DNA of 64,000 nucleotides from an uncultured Gemmiger sp. (lineage in GTDB: Bacteria > Bacillota > Clostridia > Oscillospirales > Ruminococcaceae). The first letter of the stretch is position 1. Each line of letters opens with the position of its first letter. Both the position numbers and the translations under genes were made by a program. Under the pieces are notes generated by a model, which was not told where the DNA came from, made no database searches, and was given only the letters and a program-made list of their open reading frames with translations. This document shows positions 16,654 through 24,635 of this stretch, piece after piece. The stretch is taken from positions 52,296 to 116,295 of the forward strand of contig CALXHQ010000003.1 of assembly GCA_944388145.1 (NCBI GenBank), in the 5' to 3' direction.

Positions 16654-17106
16654 TCAGCGTTGTGCCCGCAGATCAACCCAGACGGCCAGGCGGCAGCGGC
16701 CCTGACGCGGATCGACCAGCACGGTACTGGCCATGGCCATCAGCTTGGAAACATTTTTGCAGGCGCTGCTGTCCCCCGCTGCCAGAATCAGGCAGCCGTC
16801 ACCCGCCAGAACGATGTGACCGGTACACGCCTGCATATCATCCTCGATCAAAAGGTCGATGCCCGCCCCTTTGGCCAGTGCGGCAAGTTGCAGCGCGATA
16901 TGGCGGAACCGCCGCAGCCGCCCCCTGTCCAGCCCCCTTCTTGCGGGAAGGGGCGCCTTTCCACAACGAGGAACAGGGAACGGCCTCTTCTGCCGGGATA
17001 CCGGTATAGGAAGTTTGCAATGTGTCTGCGGCAAATTTTCCATCTGCTTCCAGATCCGCTGCCACCTTGCCTGCGCCTTTTCTGCAAAATGATAAGTAAT
17101 CCGCAT
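16654..17106 (-). CDS. Hypothetical protein, 150 residues
   Basis: I do not recognise this protein. The start at 17106 (MRITYHFAEKAQARW) is preceded by GGAAAGGA at good spacing. The N-terminal third is basic and helical. The centre is Arg/Pro-rich and looks less like a folded protein. The C-terminal ~70 residues (GAGIDLLIEDDMQACTGHIVLAGDGCLIL onward) look like a compact alpha/beta domain ending VWVDLRAQR. The poor centre could mean a small insertion or frameshift inside an older gene. It sits alone between the hydrogenase terminator and a promoter-like AT-rich spacer shared with a ribbon-helix-helix gene, so the pair may be divergently co-regulated. Confidence 0.5.
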   Translation of the reverse strand: MRITYHFAEKAQARWQRIWKQMENLPQTHCKLPIPVSRQKRPFPVPRCGKAPLPARRGLDRGRLRRFRHIALQLAALAKGAGIDLLIEDDMQACTGHIVLAGDGCLILAAGDSSACKNVSKLMAMASTVLVDPRQGRCRLAVWVDLRAQR

Positions 17107-17184
17107 GACTGTTTGTCCTTTCCACTTCATGTCTGCATTTTTGTAATACACAATAGAATCACAAAACATATCACAATTTTACTA

Positions 17185-17231
17185 TATAATGTAGCATAGA
17201 TTCGTGTTCTATTGCAAATCTATAATGTAGC
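17185..17231 (+). promoter_or_regulatory. Operator/promoter-like repeats before the RHH gene
   Basis: TATAATGTAGC occurs twice (17185-17195 and 17221-17231), 36 bp apart. Between and overlapping them, ATAGATT (17196-17202) and AATCTAT (17217-17223) form an inverted repeat. The copies contain -10-like TATAAT. This is the usual layout for autoregulation by a small ribbon-helix-helix repressor. Confidence 0.55.
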
Positions 17232-17255
17232 CAAAACGAATGGAGGGCCTGCATT

Positions 17256-17438
17256 ATGGATAAATTTATTATTACCCCCAAGGAGGACCGGACCGTCATT
17301 ATGACAATCCGCATCGACCGTACCCTGCAGGAAGCCTACACTGCGCTGGCTGCCCGCACCAATCGCTCCCGAAACGAACTGATCTGTATGGCACTGCAAT
17401 ATGCTCTGGACCATATGGAAATAAAAACAGACAAGTGA
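17256..17438 (+). CDS. Small ribbon-helix-helix DNA-binding protein
   Basis: This 60-residue protein fits the Arc/CopG ribbon-helix-helix fold. A short beta strand (VIMTIRID) is followed by two helices (TLQEAYTALAARTN and RSRNELICMALQYALDHM) joined by the R-S-R turn. Such dimers insert the paired strands into the major groove. The ATG is preceded by GGAGGG at 9-11 nt. Codon usage and base composition are more AT-rich than in neighbouring genes. The repeats at 17185-17231 immediately upstream make autorepression likely. No toxin partner is recognisable downstream, where the next ORF is a glycosyltransferase 200 bp away, but the divergent hypothetical gene at 16654 could be its target. Confidence 0.75.
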   Translation: MDKFIITPKEDRTVIMTIRIDRTLQEAYTALAARTNRSRNELICMALQYALDHMEIKTDK

Positions 17439-17521
17439 TCCTCCCGCCGGCTCTGTATCCAGGGCCCCACAGCGCTGTCACCTTCACGGTTTTCTGATAC
17501 AGTTGTTGCCAACTTGTAAAA

Positions 17522-17556
17522 ATTCACCCCGGCCGCTTCATGCTGCCGGGGTGAAT
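17522..17556. terminator. Hairpin after the RHH gene, possible terminator
   Basis: A 12-bp stem (17522-17533 with 17545-17556) lies 85 bp after the stop. On the plus strand the tail is not a T-run (CGTCATTTC); on the minus strand it is (TTTTTAC). Function in the plus direction is therefore doubtful. Confidence 0.45.
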
Positions 17557-17636
17557 CGTCATTTCATTATAGATAAAGCCAATCCTGCTTTCAGAGAACG
17601 CTGCCCGCTGTTACAGGGCAAAATGAGGTGAACGGC

Positions 17637-18839
17637 ATGAGAATTTTATTGACTTCCGACACATATGCGCCTGCCGTCAACGGGGTGGTGACCTCTCTTT
17701 TGACCTTGCGCCGGGAACTGACCCGCCGCGGCCATGAGGTACGGGTGCTGACCCTTTCAGGCGAGGGACATGGCTGGCAGGCGGATGGCGTCTATGCGGT
17801 GGGCTCACTGGATGCGGGGCGGATCTATCCCGGTGCTAGGCTGATGGCCCCGGCGCTCTCCTCCCCCATGGGCCAGCTGATCGCCTGGTGCCCGGATGTG
17901 GTGCACAGCCAGTGCGAGTTTTCCACCTTCGGCATGGCGCGGCGCATCGCCAAAGCCTGCCATGCACCGCTGGTCCACACCTACCACACCGTCTACGAGG
18001 ATTACACCCACTACTTTTCCCCCAGCCGCCGCTGGGGCAGGGCGATGGTGCGGTGGTTCACTCGGGCTGTCACTGCCCGCACCGACGCGGTGATTGCCCC
18101 CACCGAAAAGGTCCGCCGCCTGCTGGAGGGCTACGGCGTGAAAAAGCCGGTGCGGGTCATCCCCACCGGCATCGACCTGGACCGTTTTGCCGCCGCCCCC
18201 GCTCCGGCACTGGTACAGGCCCGCCGGGCGGCGCTTGGCATCCCGGATGGGCATACCGTGCTGCTGTTTGTGGGACGCCTTGCACGGGAAAAATCCATAG
18301 ACGAGCTGCTGGAGAGCCGCGCTGCCCTGGGTGCCGCCCCGGTTACGCTGCTTTTGGCGGGCGGCGGCCCGGACGAGCCCCGGCTGCGCCGCAAGGCCGC
18401 CAGCCTGGGGCTTTCCGCCCCGGCAGTGGTATTTGCCGGCATGGTATCGCCCGCCGAGGTGCCGCTGTACTACCATCTGGGGGACGTGTTTGTCAGCGCC
18501 TCCCGCAGCGAGACCCAGGGCCTGACCTACATCGAGGCAATGGCCGCCGGGCTGCCGCTGATCTGCCGTGCCGATCCCTGCCTGGAGGGTGTGGTGACCG
18601 GCGGCGTGAACGGCTGGCAATATGACACCTCAACCGGACGGGATACCGCCCTGACCGCGCTGCTGGCCGACCCCGGGATGCGCCGGGCTATGGGGCGTCA
18701 GAGCGCACGCACGGCGGAGCAGTTCTCGGCGCAGCAGTTTGCGCTGCGCGTGGAAGCTTTGTACCGGGAGGCCTGCCTGGCCAAGGCGGCAGACAGTCGG
18801 CCGCTGTTTGGCCGCGGCCTGGTACCGGCGGGGCGATGA
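17637..18839 (+). CDS. GT4 family glycosyltransferase, probable diacylglycerol glucosyltransferase
   Basis: This 400-residue GT-B enzyme of family GT4 starts MRILLTSDTYAPAVNGVVTS, the N-terminus typical of bacterial 1,2-diacylglycerol 3-glucosyltransferases (alMGS type). HTYHTVYEDYTHYF and the nucleotide-sugar motif SRSETQGLTYIEAMAAGLP with its EX7E-like acidic pair are present. It would place the first sugar on diacylglycerol at the membrane surface, making glycolipid and lipoteichoic-acid anchors. ATG 17637 has GAGGTGA upstream; a GTG at 17628 is an alternative start. It is followed by a VTT membrane protein and a second GT4, a layout that supports a two-step glycolipid pathway. A mannosyltransferase role cannot be excluded. 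Confidence 0.82.
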   Translation: MRILLTSDTYAPAVNGVVTSLLTLRRELTRRGHEVRVLTLSGEGHGWQADGVYAVGSLDAGRIYPGARLMAPALSSPMGQLIAWCPDVVHSQCEFSTFGMARRIAKACHAPLVHTYHTVYEDYTHYFSPSRRWGRAMVRWFTRAVTARTDAVIAPTEKVRRLLEGYGVKKPVRVIPTGIDLDRFAAAPAPALVQARRAALGIPDGHTVLLFVGRLAREKSIDELLESRAALGAAPVTLLLAGGGPDEPRLRRKAASLGLSAPAVVFAGMVSPAEVPLYYHLGDVFVSASRSETQGLTYIEAMAAGLPLICRADPCLEGVVTGGVNGWQYDTSTGRDTALTALLADPGMRRAMGRQSARTAEQFSAQQFALRVEALYREACLAKAADSRPLFGRGLVPAGR

Positions 18840-18856
18840 AGCCCAAGGAGGGAAAT

Positions 18857-19453
18857 ATGGCAAAAACAATGCCGATGAAATGGATGCAGGCAGCCTCAAT
18901 TTTGGGGCTGGCGGCCTGCGTGGTGCTGGGCATCTGGTTTTGGCAGCAGGGGCTGCTCTCCAGCCAGGAGGCGCTGCGCCGGTTTGTGGATGGATTTGGT
19001 CCCGGCGGGCCGGCGGTGTTCATGGTGTTCCAGGCGGTGCAGGTGGTGGTGCCCATCCTGCCCGGCGGGCTGGGTTGCCTGGCCGGGGTGGTGCTGTTTG
19101 GGCCGTGGATGGGGTTTGTGTACAATTATGCGGGCATCTGCGCCGGCAGCCTGATGGCTTTTGCCATCGCCCGCAGCTGCGGCAGACCGCTGCTGTACCG
19201 GATGTTCCCCCAAAAGCTGATTGACAAATACGACCGCTGGACCACCGAGAAAAACCGGTTTGCCCGTTGGTTCGCGTTGCTGATCTTCCTGCCGGTGGCG
19301 CCGGATGATTACCTTTGCTTTTTGGCCGGCACCACCGGCATGAGCTGGCGGGTCTATACCGCCATCATCCTGCTGTGCAAGCCCTTTTCCATTGCCCTGT
19401 ACAGCCTTGGGCTGACGGTGCTGTTCCAGCAGATATTGGGTCTTTGGAGGTGA
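18857..19453 (+). CDS. TVP38/TMEM64 (VTT domain, DedA-like) membrane protein
   Basis: This 198-residue polytopic protein has about five hydrophobic segments and the VTT-domain core. Re-entrant-type segments appear as PILPGGLGCLAGVVLFGPW and FARWFALLIFLPVAPDDYLCFLAGTTGM. Members of this superfamily are thought to move or scramble lipids. ATG 18857 is chosen because AAGGAGGG lies just before it; an in-frame ATG at 18836 overlaps the preceding stop. It sits between two glycolipid-type glycosyltransferases and 4 bp before the second, which points to a role in moving their lipid substrate or product. Confidence 0.85.
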   Translation: MAKTMPMKWMQAASILGLAACVVLGIWFWQQGLLSSQEALRRFVDGFGPGGPAVFMVFQAVQVVVPILPGGLGCLAGVVLFGPWMGFVYNYAGICAGSLMAFAIARSCGRPLLYRMFPQKLIDKYDRWTTEKNRFARWFALLIFLPVAPDDYLCFLAGTTGMSWRVYTAIILLCKPFSIALYSLGLTVLFQQILGLWR

Positions 19454-19457
19454 TCCC

Positions 19458-20468
19458 ATGCGGGTACATTTGTATAACGGCTCACTGAAGCTGGTGGGCC
19501 GCAGCGGTGTAGGGCAGGCGTTCTACCACCAAAAGGCTATGCTGGAGAAGGCGGGTGTTGCCGTGACTGAGAGCTGGCAGGGCCACGCCGACGCCGTGCA
19601 CATCAACACGGTACTGCCCGACGCGGTGTTCGCCGCCCTGCGCGCCCGGCTGCGGGGTGAGCTGGTGGTGTACTACGGCCATTCCACCATGCAGGACTTC
19701 CGGGACTCCTTCCCCGGGTCCAATTTGGCGGCGCCGCTGTTCAAGCAGTGGATCAAATTCTGCTACCGGCTGGGGGATGTGGTCATCACCCCCACCCCTT
19801 ACTCCAAGGGGATTTTGGACGGCTACCACCTGCACCGCCCAGTCTGCGCGCTGACAAACGGTGTGGACACCGGCTTCTTCGCCCCCGACCCGGCGCGGCG
19901 GGCGGCCTTCCGGCAGGCGTACCAATTGGAGGATGATACCCCGGTGGTGGTATCCGTCGGGCACTACTTTGCCCGCAAGGGCATCCTTGATTTTATCGAG
20001 CTGGCGCGGGCCATGCCCCAGGTGACCTTTTTCTGGTTCGGTTACACCGACCCGGCGCTGACGCCCGCACCCATCCGCAGAGCCATTGCCAAAGCGCCGG
20101 GCAACCTGCACTTTCCGGGCTTTGTCAGCCAAAGCCAGCTGCGGGACGCCTACTGCGGCGCCGACGCCTTTGTCTTTTGCAGCCATGAGGAGACCGAGGG
20201 CATTGTGGTGCTGGAGGCGTTGGCCTGCGGCGTGCCGGTGGTGGTACGGGACATCCCGGTATATCGGGACTGGCTGACCGATGGACAGCAGGTACTCAAA
20301 CGGCGGGATACGGCGGGCTTCCGGTCCGCGGTGGGGGACATTCTGGGCGGCGCCTGGCCGGAACTGGGCCGCCGTGGCCGCGCCGCTGCCGAAGAGCGCA
20401 GCCTTGCCGCCGCCGGGCAGCAGCTTTGCGGGCTGTACCGGCAGTATGCCCGCCGCAGCGCCGGGTAA
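19458..20468 (+). CDS. GT4 family glycosyltransferase, CpoA-like (second glycolipid sugar)
   Basis: This 336-residue GT-B enzyme starts MRVHLYNGSLKLVGRSGVGQ, an N-terminus characteristic of the CpoA-type enzymes that add a second sugar to glucosyl-diacylglycerol. The C-terminal half has SVGHYFARKGILDFIELA and the donor-binding FCSHEETEGIVVLEALACGVP. It shares an operon with the first GT4 (17637) and the VTT protein, with a 4-bp gap to the latter. Together they would make mono- and diglycosyl-diacylglycerols. Sugar identity (Glc or Gal) cannot be set from the sequence. The stop is followed by a GC-rich spacer with many inverted repeats. Confidence 0.82.
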   Translation: MRVHLYNGSLKLVGRSGVGQAFYHQKAMLEKAGVAVTESWQGHADAVHINTVLPDAVFAALRARLRGELVVYYGHSTMQDFRDSFPGSNLAAPLFKQWIKFCYRLGDVVITPTPYSKGILDGYHLHRPVCALTNGVDTGFFAPDPARRAAFRQAYQLEDDTPVVVSVGHYFARKGILDFIELARAMPQVTFFWFGYTDPALTPAPIRRAIAKAPGNLHFPGFVSQSQLRDAYCGADAFVFCSHEETEGIVVLEALACGVPVVVRDIPVYRDWLTDGQQVLKRRDTAGFRSAVGDILGGAWPELGRRGRAAAEERSLAAAGQQLCGLYRQYARRSAG

Positions 20469-20618
20469 AAGCTGCCCGCTGTCATACCCGGCGGAACCAC
20501 CGCATACCCTTGGGATGAACACGGCGGCAGGCCCGGTCAGCCGGGCTGGCTGTGCCGCCAAAACATTTGGGGCACCCGGGTTCAACGGGCAGCTCCGCCA
20601 AGCCAAGGGGGCGGCACT

Positions 20619-21275
20619 ATGTTTCTGTTTACCATGACAAAGCCCGGCCTGCGCCAGGCCGGCGCGCTGGCACTGTGCGGGGTCTGCCTGGCCGGGGCCA
20701 TCACGGCGGCAGTGCACTTTACGGGCGAGCCCGTGCCGGCCGGCGCCCAGGCCCAGCCCGACATCGAGACCACCCAAGACATCGCCGAGTTTTTTACCGG
20801 CCACGGGTTCGAGGTGGACCTGGCCACCGCCGCGGTGGATAAGGTCAAAATCCCAAAAAAGTGGGATGACAGTTTTTCCGCTTTTGACCAGGTGGTGGGG
20901 GAAAGCGGCATGAGCCTGGCCGATTACAAAGGCAAGACGGTGGAAAAGTGGACGGTGCTGTGCCCTGCCCTGTCCAACGGCGAACAGGATACCTACTGTG
21001 TGCTGCTGGTGAACAAGGGCCAGGCGGTTGGCGCCTACCTGCTGGAAAAACCTTCCGGTGAGGTGAGCGGCCTGATCTCCGCTGCCCAGACCATGGCTGA
21101 GGCCCAGGCCGCCGCTGAGGAAGCCGCTGCCGGGGCCGACTCTCCCGCCGAAGAGACCGCCGGCACAGAGGCCGGAGACAGTGCCGAGGTGTCCGCCGAT
21201 GCGGGCACCGAGGCTGCCGGCGACACCGAAGTCTCGCTGGACCTGGGCGAGGCGGGCATCTGGCCGGTGGACTGA
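20619..21275 (+). CDS. Secreted or anchored DUF4830 protein
   Basis: This 218-residue protein has an N-terminal hydrophobic segment (residues ~14-35) that could be a signal peptide or anchor. A domain at ~45-145 follows, with the DUF4830 pattern: DIAEFFTGHGFEVD, VKIPKKWDDSFSAFDQV, SLADYKGKTVEKWT and LLVNKGQAVGAYLLEKP. The last 70 residues are an acidic Ala/Glu/Gly-rich low-complexity tail. DUF4830 proteins are common in clostridia and have no known function. AAGGGGG lies before the first ATG; Met6 is an alternative start. The gene is followed by an exceptional 25-bp stem terminator. Confidence 0.75.
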   Translation: MFLFTMTKPGLRQAGALALCGVCLAGAITAAVHFTGEPVPAGAQAQPDIETTQDIAEFFTGHGFEVDLATAAVDKVKIPKKWDDSFSAFDQVVGESGMSLADYKGKTVEKWTVLCPALSNGEQDTYCVLLVNKGQAVGAYLLEKPSGEVSGLISAAQTMAEAQAAAEEAAAGADSPAEETAGTEAGDSAEVSADAGTEAAGDTEVSLDLGEAGIWPVD

Positions 21276-21342
21276 GGCTGCCGCCCCGTCAATTTTCGGC
21301 CGGCGGAGGAGGCTGCGGGCCTCGCCGCCTTGCCGGTGGATT

Positions 21343-21406
21343 CCATACAAACCGCCGCCCCGCGGCCCTGCTGTAATGGCAGGCCGCGGGGCGGCGGTTT
21401 GTATGG
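21343..21406. terminator. Bidirectional terminator with a 25-bp perfect stem
   Basis: The arms 21343-21367 and 21382-21406 are perfectly complementary over 25 bp, with a 14-nt loop. The element separates the convergent DUF4830 and P-loop kinase genes. It ends in GTTTGTATGG rather than a long T-run. Confidence 0.8.
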
Positions 21407-21429
21407 GCAATATGATTTCGCATGACCGA

Positions 21430-21924
21430 TTACAACGCGGCGATGGCACGGGCGGTTCCGGCGGGGGTCAGACAGGTGGTATCCAGTTTGCAGGTGTTCA
21501 GCGCCGCATACAGCGGCAGACGGGCCAGGCTGCGCGCCAGCACATCCGGCTGGCGCAGGCCGCGGTCAATGTCCCCCATCAGCCGGGCGCGCAGGGCTTC
21601 CGGCGTGCAGGTCAGCGAGACACAGACCACCCGGCAGTCTGCCGTGTCCAACCTGGCCAACAGCGCGTCCAGAATATCTTGCCGGTGCATCACCCAGCCG
21701 AACACCACATTCCGGTAGGCGCTGCAGTGCAAAAAATTGTTCAACAGGTGGCAGATATTATCCTGCACCATGGCCTGCGTCTCCGGCGTGACCACAAAGG
21801 GGTCAGCGTCCCAACACCAGTCGCCGTCCAGAAAAACACAGTCCGGCAGCAGTCGCTTGAGCTGCTGGCAGGCGGCCGTCTTGCCAACGCCCATAGCACC
21901 GCCAATCAAATACAGCGTTTTCAT
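21430..21924 (-). CDS. P-loop nucleotide kinase-like protein
   Basis: This 164-residue protein starts MKTLYLIGGAMGVGKTAACQ, with a textbook Walker A (GGAMGVGKT). DGDWCWDADPF follows near residue 35, as in small-molecule kinases of the AAA_33 / gluconate-kinase-like group. CVSLTCTPEALRARLMGDID suggests the lid region. The substrate is not evident. The start at 21924 overlaps the stop of the upstream Wzy-like gene (ATGA arrangement), so it is translationally coupled to it; functional linkage to polysaccharide assembly is uncertain. It ends just before the 25-bp stem terminator. Confidence 0.75.
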   Translation of the reverse strand: MKTLYLIGGAMGVGKTAACQQLKRLLPDCVFLDGDWCWDADPFVVTPETQAMVQDNICHLLNNFLHCSAYRNVVFGWVMHRQDILDALLARLDTADCRVVCVSLTCTPEALRARLMGDIDRGLRQPDVLARSLARLPLYAALNTCKLDTTCLTPAGTARAIAAL

Positions 21925-23270
21925 GCCGCGTTTTCCTCCACTGTACCGTGCTCCGGCGGGGCGGCATCCAACCGGGGCCAAACCGCCGCAGGCAGGCAGT
22001 AAACCACTCCGCACAGCAAAAGTGCCGTGGGGTTGGTGGTCAAATGGAAGGGCTGGCATTCCATGTAAGCGTAGACCAGCATCACCGCCAGGCAAAGGAA
22101 CTCTGGGTAACGGCGGGTTTTGGCCAGCCCCCAAAGCGCCGCTGCCAGCAGCACCAGCAGGATGGCCAGCACCACCGGCCCAAACTGATATAAAGTGAAA
22201 GCAAAGGAATTGTCCAACGGCGGCCAGGGGTCCAGCACCTGCCCGGCGATCTTGATATCCAACAGCCAGTAGGCGCTCCAGGTCAGGGAAAGGCGATTGG
22301 TCAGCGCATTGTCGATGGCGGCGATCCAGGCGGGACCAAAGTCATTGTTCCAGGGGCCGGTCTTGACCAAAAACAGCGGCAGAATAAAGCTGACTGCTGC
22401 CAGCAGGGCCACAAAGGCCACGCCCAGCCCCGGCACAGCCCGCCCGGCCAGCAGCTTGGGGCACAGCTTGTGCACCGTAAGCGCCGCCGCCAAAAGCAGC
22501 GTGCACAGCGCCGCACTGCGGGAAGCCGGCCCCGCCCACAAAAACACACCGGACGCCGCGATCAGGGCGATGTCCCGCCAGCGCATCCGGCCTGCCCGCA
22601 GCATGGCATAGGCCATCGTCAGGCCAAATACCAGCCCGCCGAAGGTATTAGGGTGCCCGTAGCCGAAGGTTCCGCGCACCTTCCCCACCCGGTCGCTGCC
22701 GGAACCGGCAGGGATCAGACCGGCAAAGTGCAGCGACACGGTGAGCAGTACCCCCGCCAGCCCGGCGCCAAAGTAGGCGCGCAGCGGTTTGCGCAGCGCC
22801 GTGCCCTTGGCTGCCAGCACTGCCAGGATGATGCCGATCCACCAGACGTTCTGGCTGTTGAAGTAGGTCCACCGCCCGATGAAGTACAGGCAGCCCGCCA
22901 CCCCCAGCGACCGCCAGGTATAGCGGGTGCCCAGCAGGATCTTGACCCCGAAACAGAGGAAGGCGATCCAGTCCAGCACCGGGGACAGTGCCCCCTGCAC
23001 CCAGTCCCACTGCACCCGGGCCATACTGTTGCAGAAACAGACGGTAAACTCGTAGGCGGCCAGGCCCACGGCAAACAGCCAAGCGCCGGCCTTCTCCCGC
23101 CAGAGGGCACCCCAGCCGCCGAACAAAAAATGTTCCCGCTGCCACCGGTCCAAAAAGGCGGCACGGATGCGGCCAAAGCCCCTGCCCGGGGCGGCGGCCA
23201 CCGCCGTTACAGCGTCAAAGGCTGCGGCGGCAAACAGCGCCAGCAGCAGATAATTGGCAAATTCAAACAA
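21921..23270 (-). CDS. Polytopic O-antigen ligase/polymerase-like (Wzy_C) membrane protein
   Basis: This 449-residue protein has about ten to twelve TM helices. A large periplasmic-type loop in the middle carries the family-typical RVGKVRGTFGYGHPNTFGGL (R..GxF.HPN pattern), as found in O-antigen ligases and Wzy polymerases. A second loop (FLVKTGPWNNDF to PWPPLDNSF) holds the conserved Asn. It probably joins lipid-linked repeats of a surface polysaccharide at the outer membrane leaflet. It has its own promoter (TTGCAC-17-TATAAT) divergent from the PAP2 gene. PAP2 proteins recycle undecaprenyl pyrophosphate, so the pair may serve the same pathway. Confidence 0.75.
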   Translation of the reverse strand: MFEFANYLLLALFAAAAFDAVTAVAAAPGRGFGRIRAAFLDRWQREHFLFGGWGALWREKAGAWLFAVGLAAYEFTVCFCNSMARVQWDWVQGALSPVLDWIAFLCFGVKILLGTRYTWRSLGVAGCLYFIGRWTYFNSQNVWWIGIILAVLAAKGTALRKPLRAYFGAGLAGVLLTVSLHFAGLIPAGSGSDRVGKVRGTFGYGHPNTFGGLVFGLTMAYAMLRAGRMRWRDIALIAASGVFLWAGPASRSAALCTLLLAAALTVHKLCPKLLAGRAVPGLGVAFVALLAAVSFILPLFLVKTGPWNNDFGPAWIAAIDNALTNRLSLTWSAYWLLDIKIAGQVLDPWPPLDNSFAFTLYQFGPVVLAILLVLLAAALWGLAKTRRYPEFLCLAVMLVYAYMECQPFHLTTNPTALLLCGVVYCLPAAVWPRLDAAPPEHGTVEENAA

Positions 23271-23335
23271 AAGTACTCTCCTGTTTTTGTGCGGTAAAAC
23301 GGGCGGGCGGTGCCGCCGCGCCGGGATACAGGCCT

Positions 23336-23364
23336 ATTATACGGCAAGGCTGTGCGCGGTGCAA
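23336..23364 (-). promoter_or_regulatory. Promoter of the Wzy-like gene
   Basis: On the minus strand, TTGCAC (23359-23364) and a perfect TATAAT (23336-23341) have a 17-bp spacer. Confidence 0.75.
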
Positions 23365-23385
23365 GTGCGGGGCCTGCCGCGCGGT

Positions 23386-23414
23386 TTGACAAGCCTTGAC
23401 CCGGATGCTATGCT
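23386..23414 (+). promoter_or_regulatory. Promoter of the PAP2 gene
   Basis: TTGACA (23386-23391) and TATGCT (23409-23414) are spaced by 17 bp, divergent from the Wzy-like promoter 22 bp away. Confidence 0.75.
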
Positions 23415-23448
23415 GTAAGAAGGACCACAGAGGGAGGAATTGCAATTG

Positions 23449-23943
23449 ATGACGGCTGAGCGCTACTCCGCCATGCTGAGCCGCCTGCGTGCCCACCCCG
23501 GGCTCTGCCGGGCGATCCATCTGGCCGCACAGGCTTCGGTGATGCTGGTGTACCTGATCTTTGCCGGCACGCTGGGCTGGTTGGCCTGGCAGCGGGACAC
23601 CCGCCTGCTGCGGGCCGTACTGGTACCGGCGGCGGTGTTTGTGTTGGGCACAATACTGCGGGCGGCCATCAATCGTCCCCGCCCCTACGAGGCCTTCGGC
23701 CAGCCGCCGCTGTTTCCCAGGGACACAAAGGGGAAAAGTATGCCCAGCCGCCACTGCTTCTCAGCGGCGGGCATCGCAGTGACGGCATTTTTCATCTGGC
23801 CGCCGCTGGGCATCCTGGCGGGCATACTGGCGCTGGTCATCGCCGTGACCCGCATTTTGAGCGGCGTCCACTACCCCAGCGATGTGCTGGCCGGGCTTGC
23901 CTTTGGCAGCGCGGCAGCCTGGGCGGGGCTGTACCTGATCTGA
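23449..23943 (+). CDS. PAP2 family membrane phosphatase
   Basis: This 164-residue membrane protein has the three PAP2 (type 2 phosphatidic acid phosphatase) motifs: RAAINRPRPYE (motif 1), MPSRHCFSAAG (motif 2, catalytic His) and RILSGVHYPSDV (motif 3, nucleophile-assisting His and Asp). About four TM helices surround them. Small PAP2 proteins in Firmicutes act on undecaprenyl pyrophosphate (BcrC-like) or on phosphatidylglycerol phosphate. ATG 23449 is used because AGGGAGGA lies 10 nt upstream; TTG 23440 is too close to it. The divergent neighbour is a polymerase of lipid-linked polysaccharide, which favours the undecaprenyl role. Confidence 0.88.
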   Translation: MTAERYSAMLSRLRAHPGLCRAIHLAAQASVMLVYLIFAGTLGWLAWQRDTRLLRAVLVPAAVFVLGTILRAAINRPRPYEAFGQPPLFPRDTKGKSMPSRHCFSAAGIAVTAFFIWPPLGILAGILALVIAVTRILSGVHYPSDVLAGLAFGSAAAWAGLYLI

Positions 23944-24040
23944 GTGCGCGGCGCGCCCATAAGCGTGCATAGATATGGTTTTTCGCAGGGCGGCGCCTGG
24001 CGCCGCCCCGCATCGGCAGTTGCCAGAAGGAGGCTTTTGC

Positions 24041-24598
24041 ATGGAACAGGAAGCATTGCTTGAAATTTCCCGCCAGGCACGCCAGGCGGTGGAAGAACTT
24101 TTGAACGTGGCCAACCTGAAACCCGGCGACATCTTTGTCATCGGCTGTTCCAGCAGCGAGATCGTGGGCGGTCACATCGGCAAGGACAGCAGCATGGAGG
24201 CTGCCAGGGCTGTGCTGGACGGCGTGCTGCCCACCCTGAAAGCCCGGGGCATCTATCTGGCCGCCCAGTGCTGCGAGCATCTGAACCGTGCCATCGTGCT
24301 GGAGCGGGCCGCCGCCGAAAAGTATGGCTATGAGGAAGTCAACGCCGTGCCACAGCCCCATGCGGGCGGCAGCTGGGCCACCAACTGCTGGCAGGCCTTC
24401 ACAGACCCGGTACTGGTGGAGGAGATCCGTGCCGGGGCAGGCATTGACATCGGCGGCACACTGATCGGCATGCATCTGCGCCGGGTGGCGGTGCCGGTGC
24501 GGCTGAGCTTTGATCATATCGGCAAAGCGCACTTTCTGTGTGCCCGCTGCCGTCCCAAGTATATCGGCGGCGAGCGCGCCGTTTACCAGACCATGTGA
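24041..24598 (+). CDS. UPF0340 / TIGR01440 family protein (YwlG-like)
   Basis: This 185-residue protein matches the UPF0340 family: DIFVIGCSSSEIVGGHIGKDSS near residue 30, LAAQCCEHLNRA near 85, and VPQPHAGGSWATNCW and GIDIGGTLIGMHLRRVAVPVR in the C-terminal half. The length equals that of the family. Function is unknown; it is usually a stand-alone cytoplasmic protein. AAGGAGG lies 8 nt before the ATG. It is followed 37 bp later by the YggS-family gene, and the two probably form a housekeeping operon. Confidence 0.9.
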   Translation: MEQEALLEISRQARQAVEELLNVANLKPGDIFVIGCSSSEIVGGHIGKDSSMEAARAVLDGVLPTLKARGIYLAAQCCEHLNRAIVLERAAAEKYGYEEVNAVPQPHAGGSWATNCWQAFTDPVLVEEIRAGAGIDIGGTLIGMHLRRVAVPVRLSFDHIGKAHFLCARCRPKYIGGERAVYQTM

Positions 24599-24635
24599 TA
24601 CCGGGCGGCCCGCCCGTGGAAATGAGGGGATAACG

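Noticed and set aside
23990-24010. GC-rich palindrome before the UPF0340 gene as a terminator of the PAP2 gene
   Set aside because: The arms overlap and no T-run follows; it is more likely a chance hairpin in GC-rich DNA.
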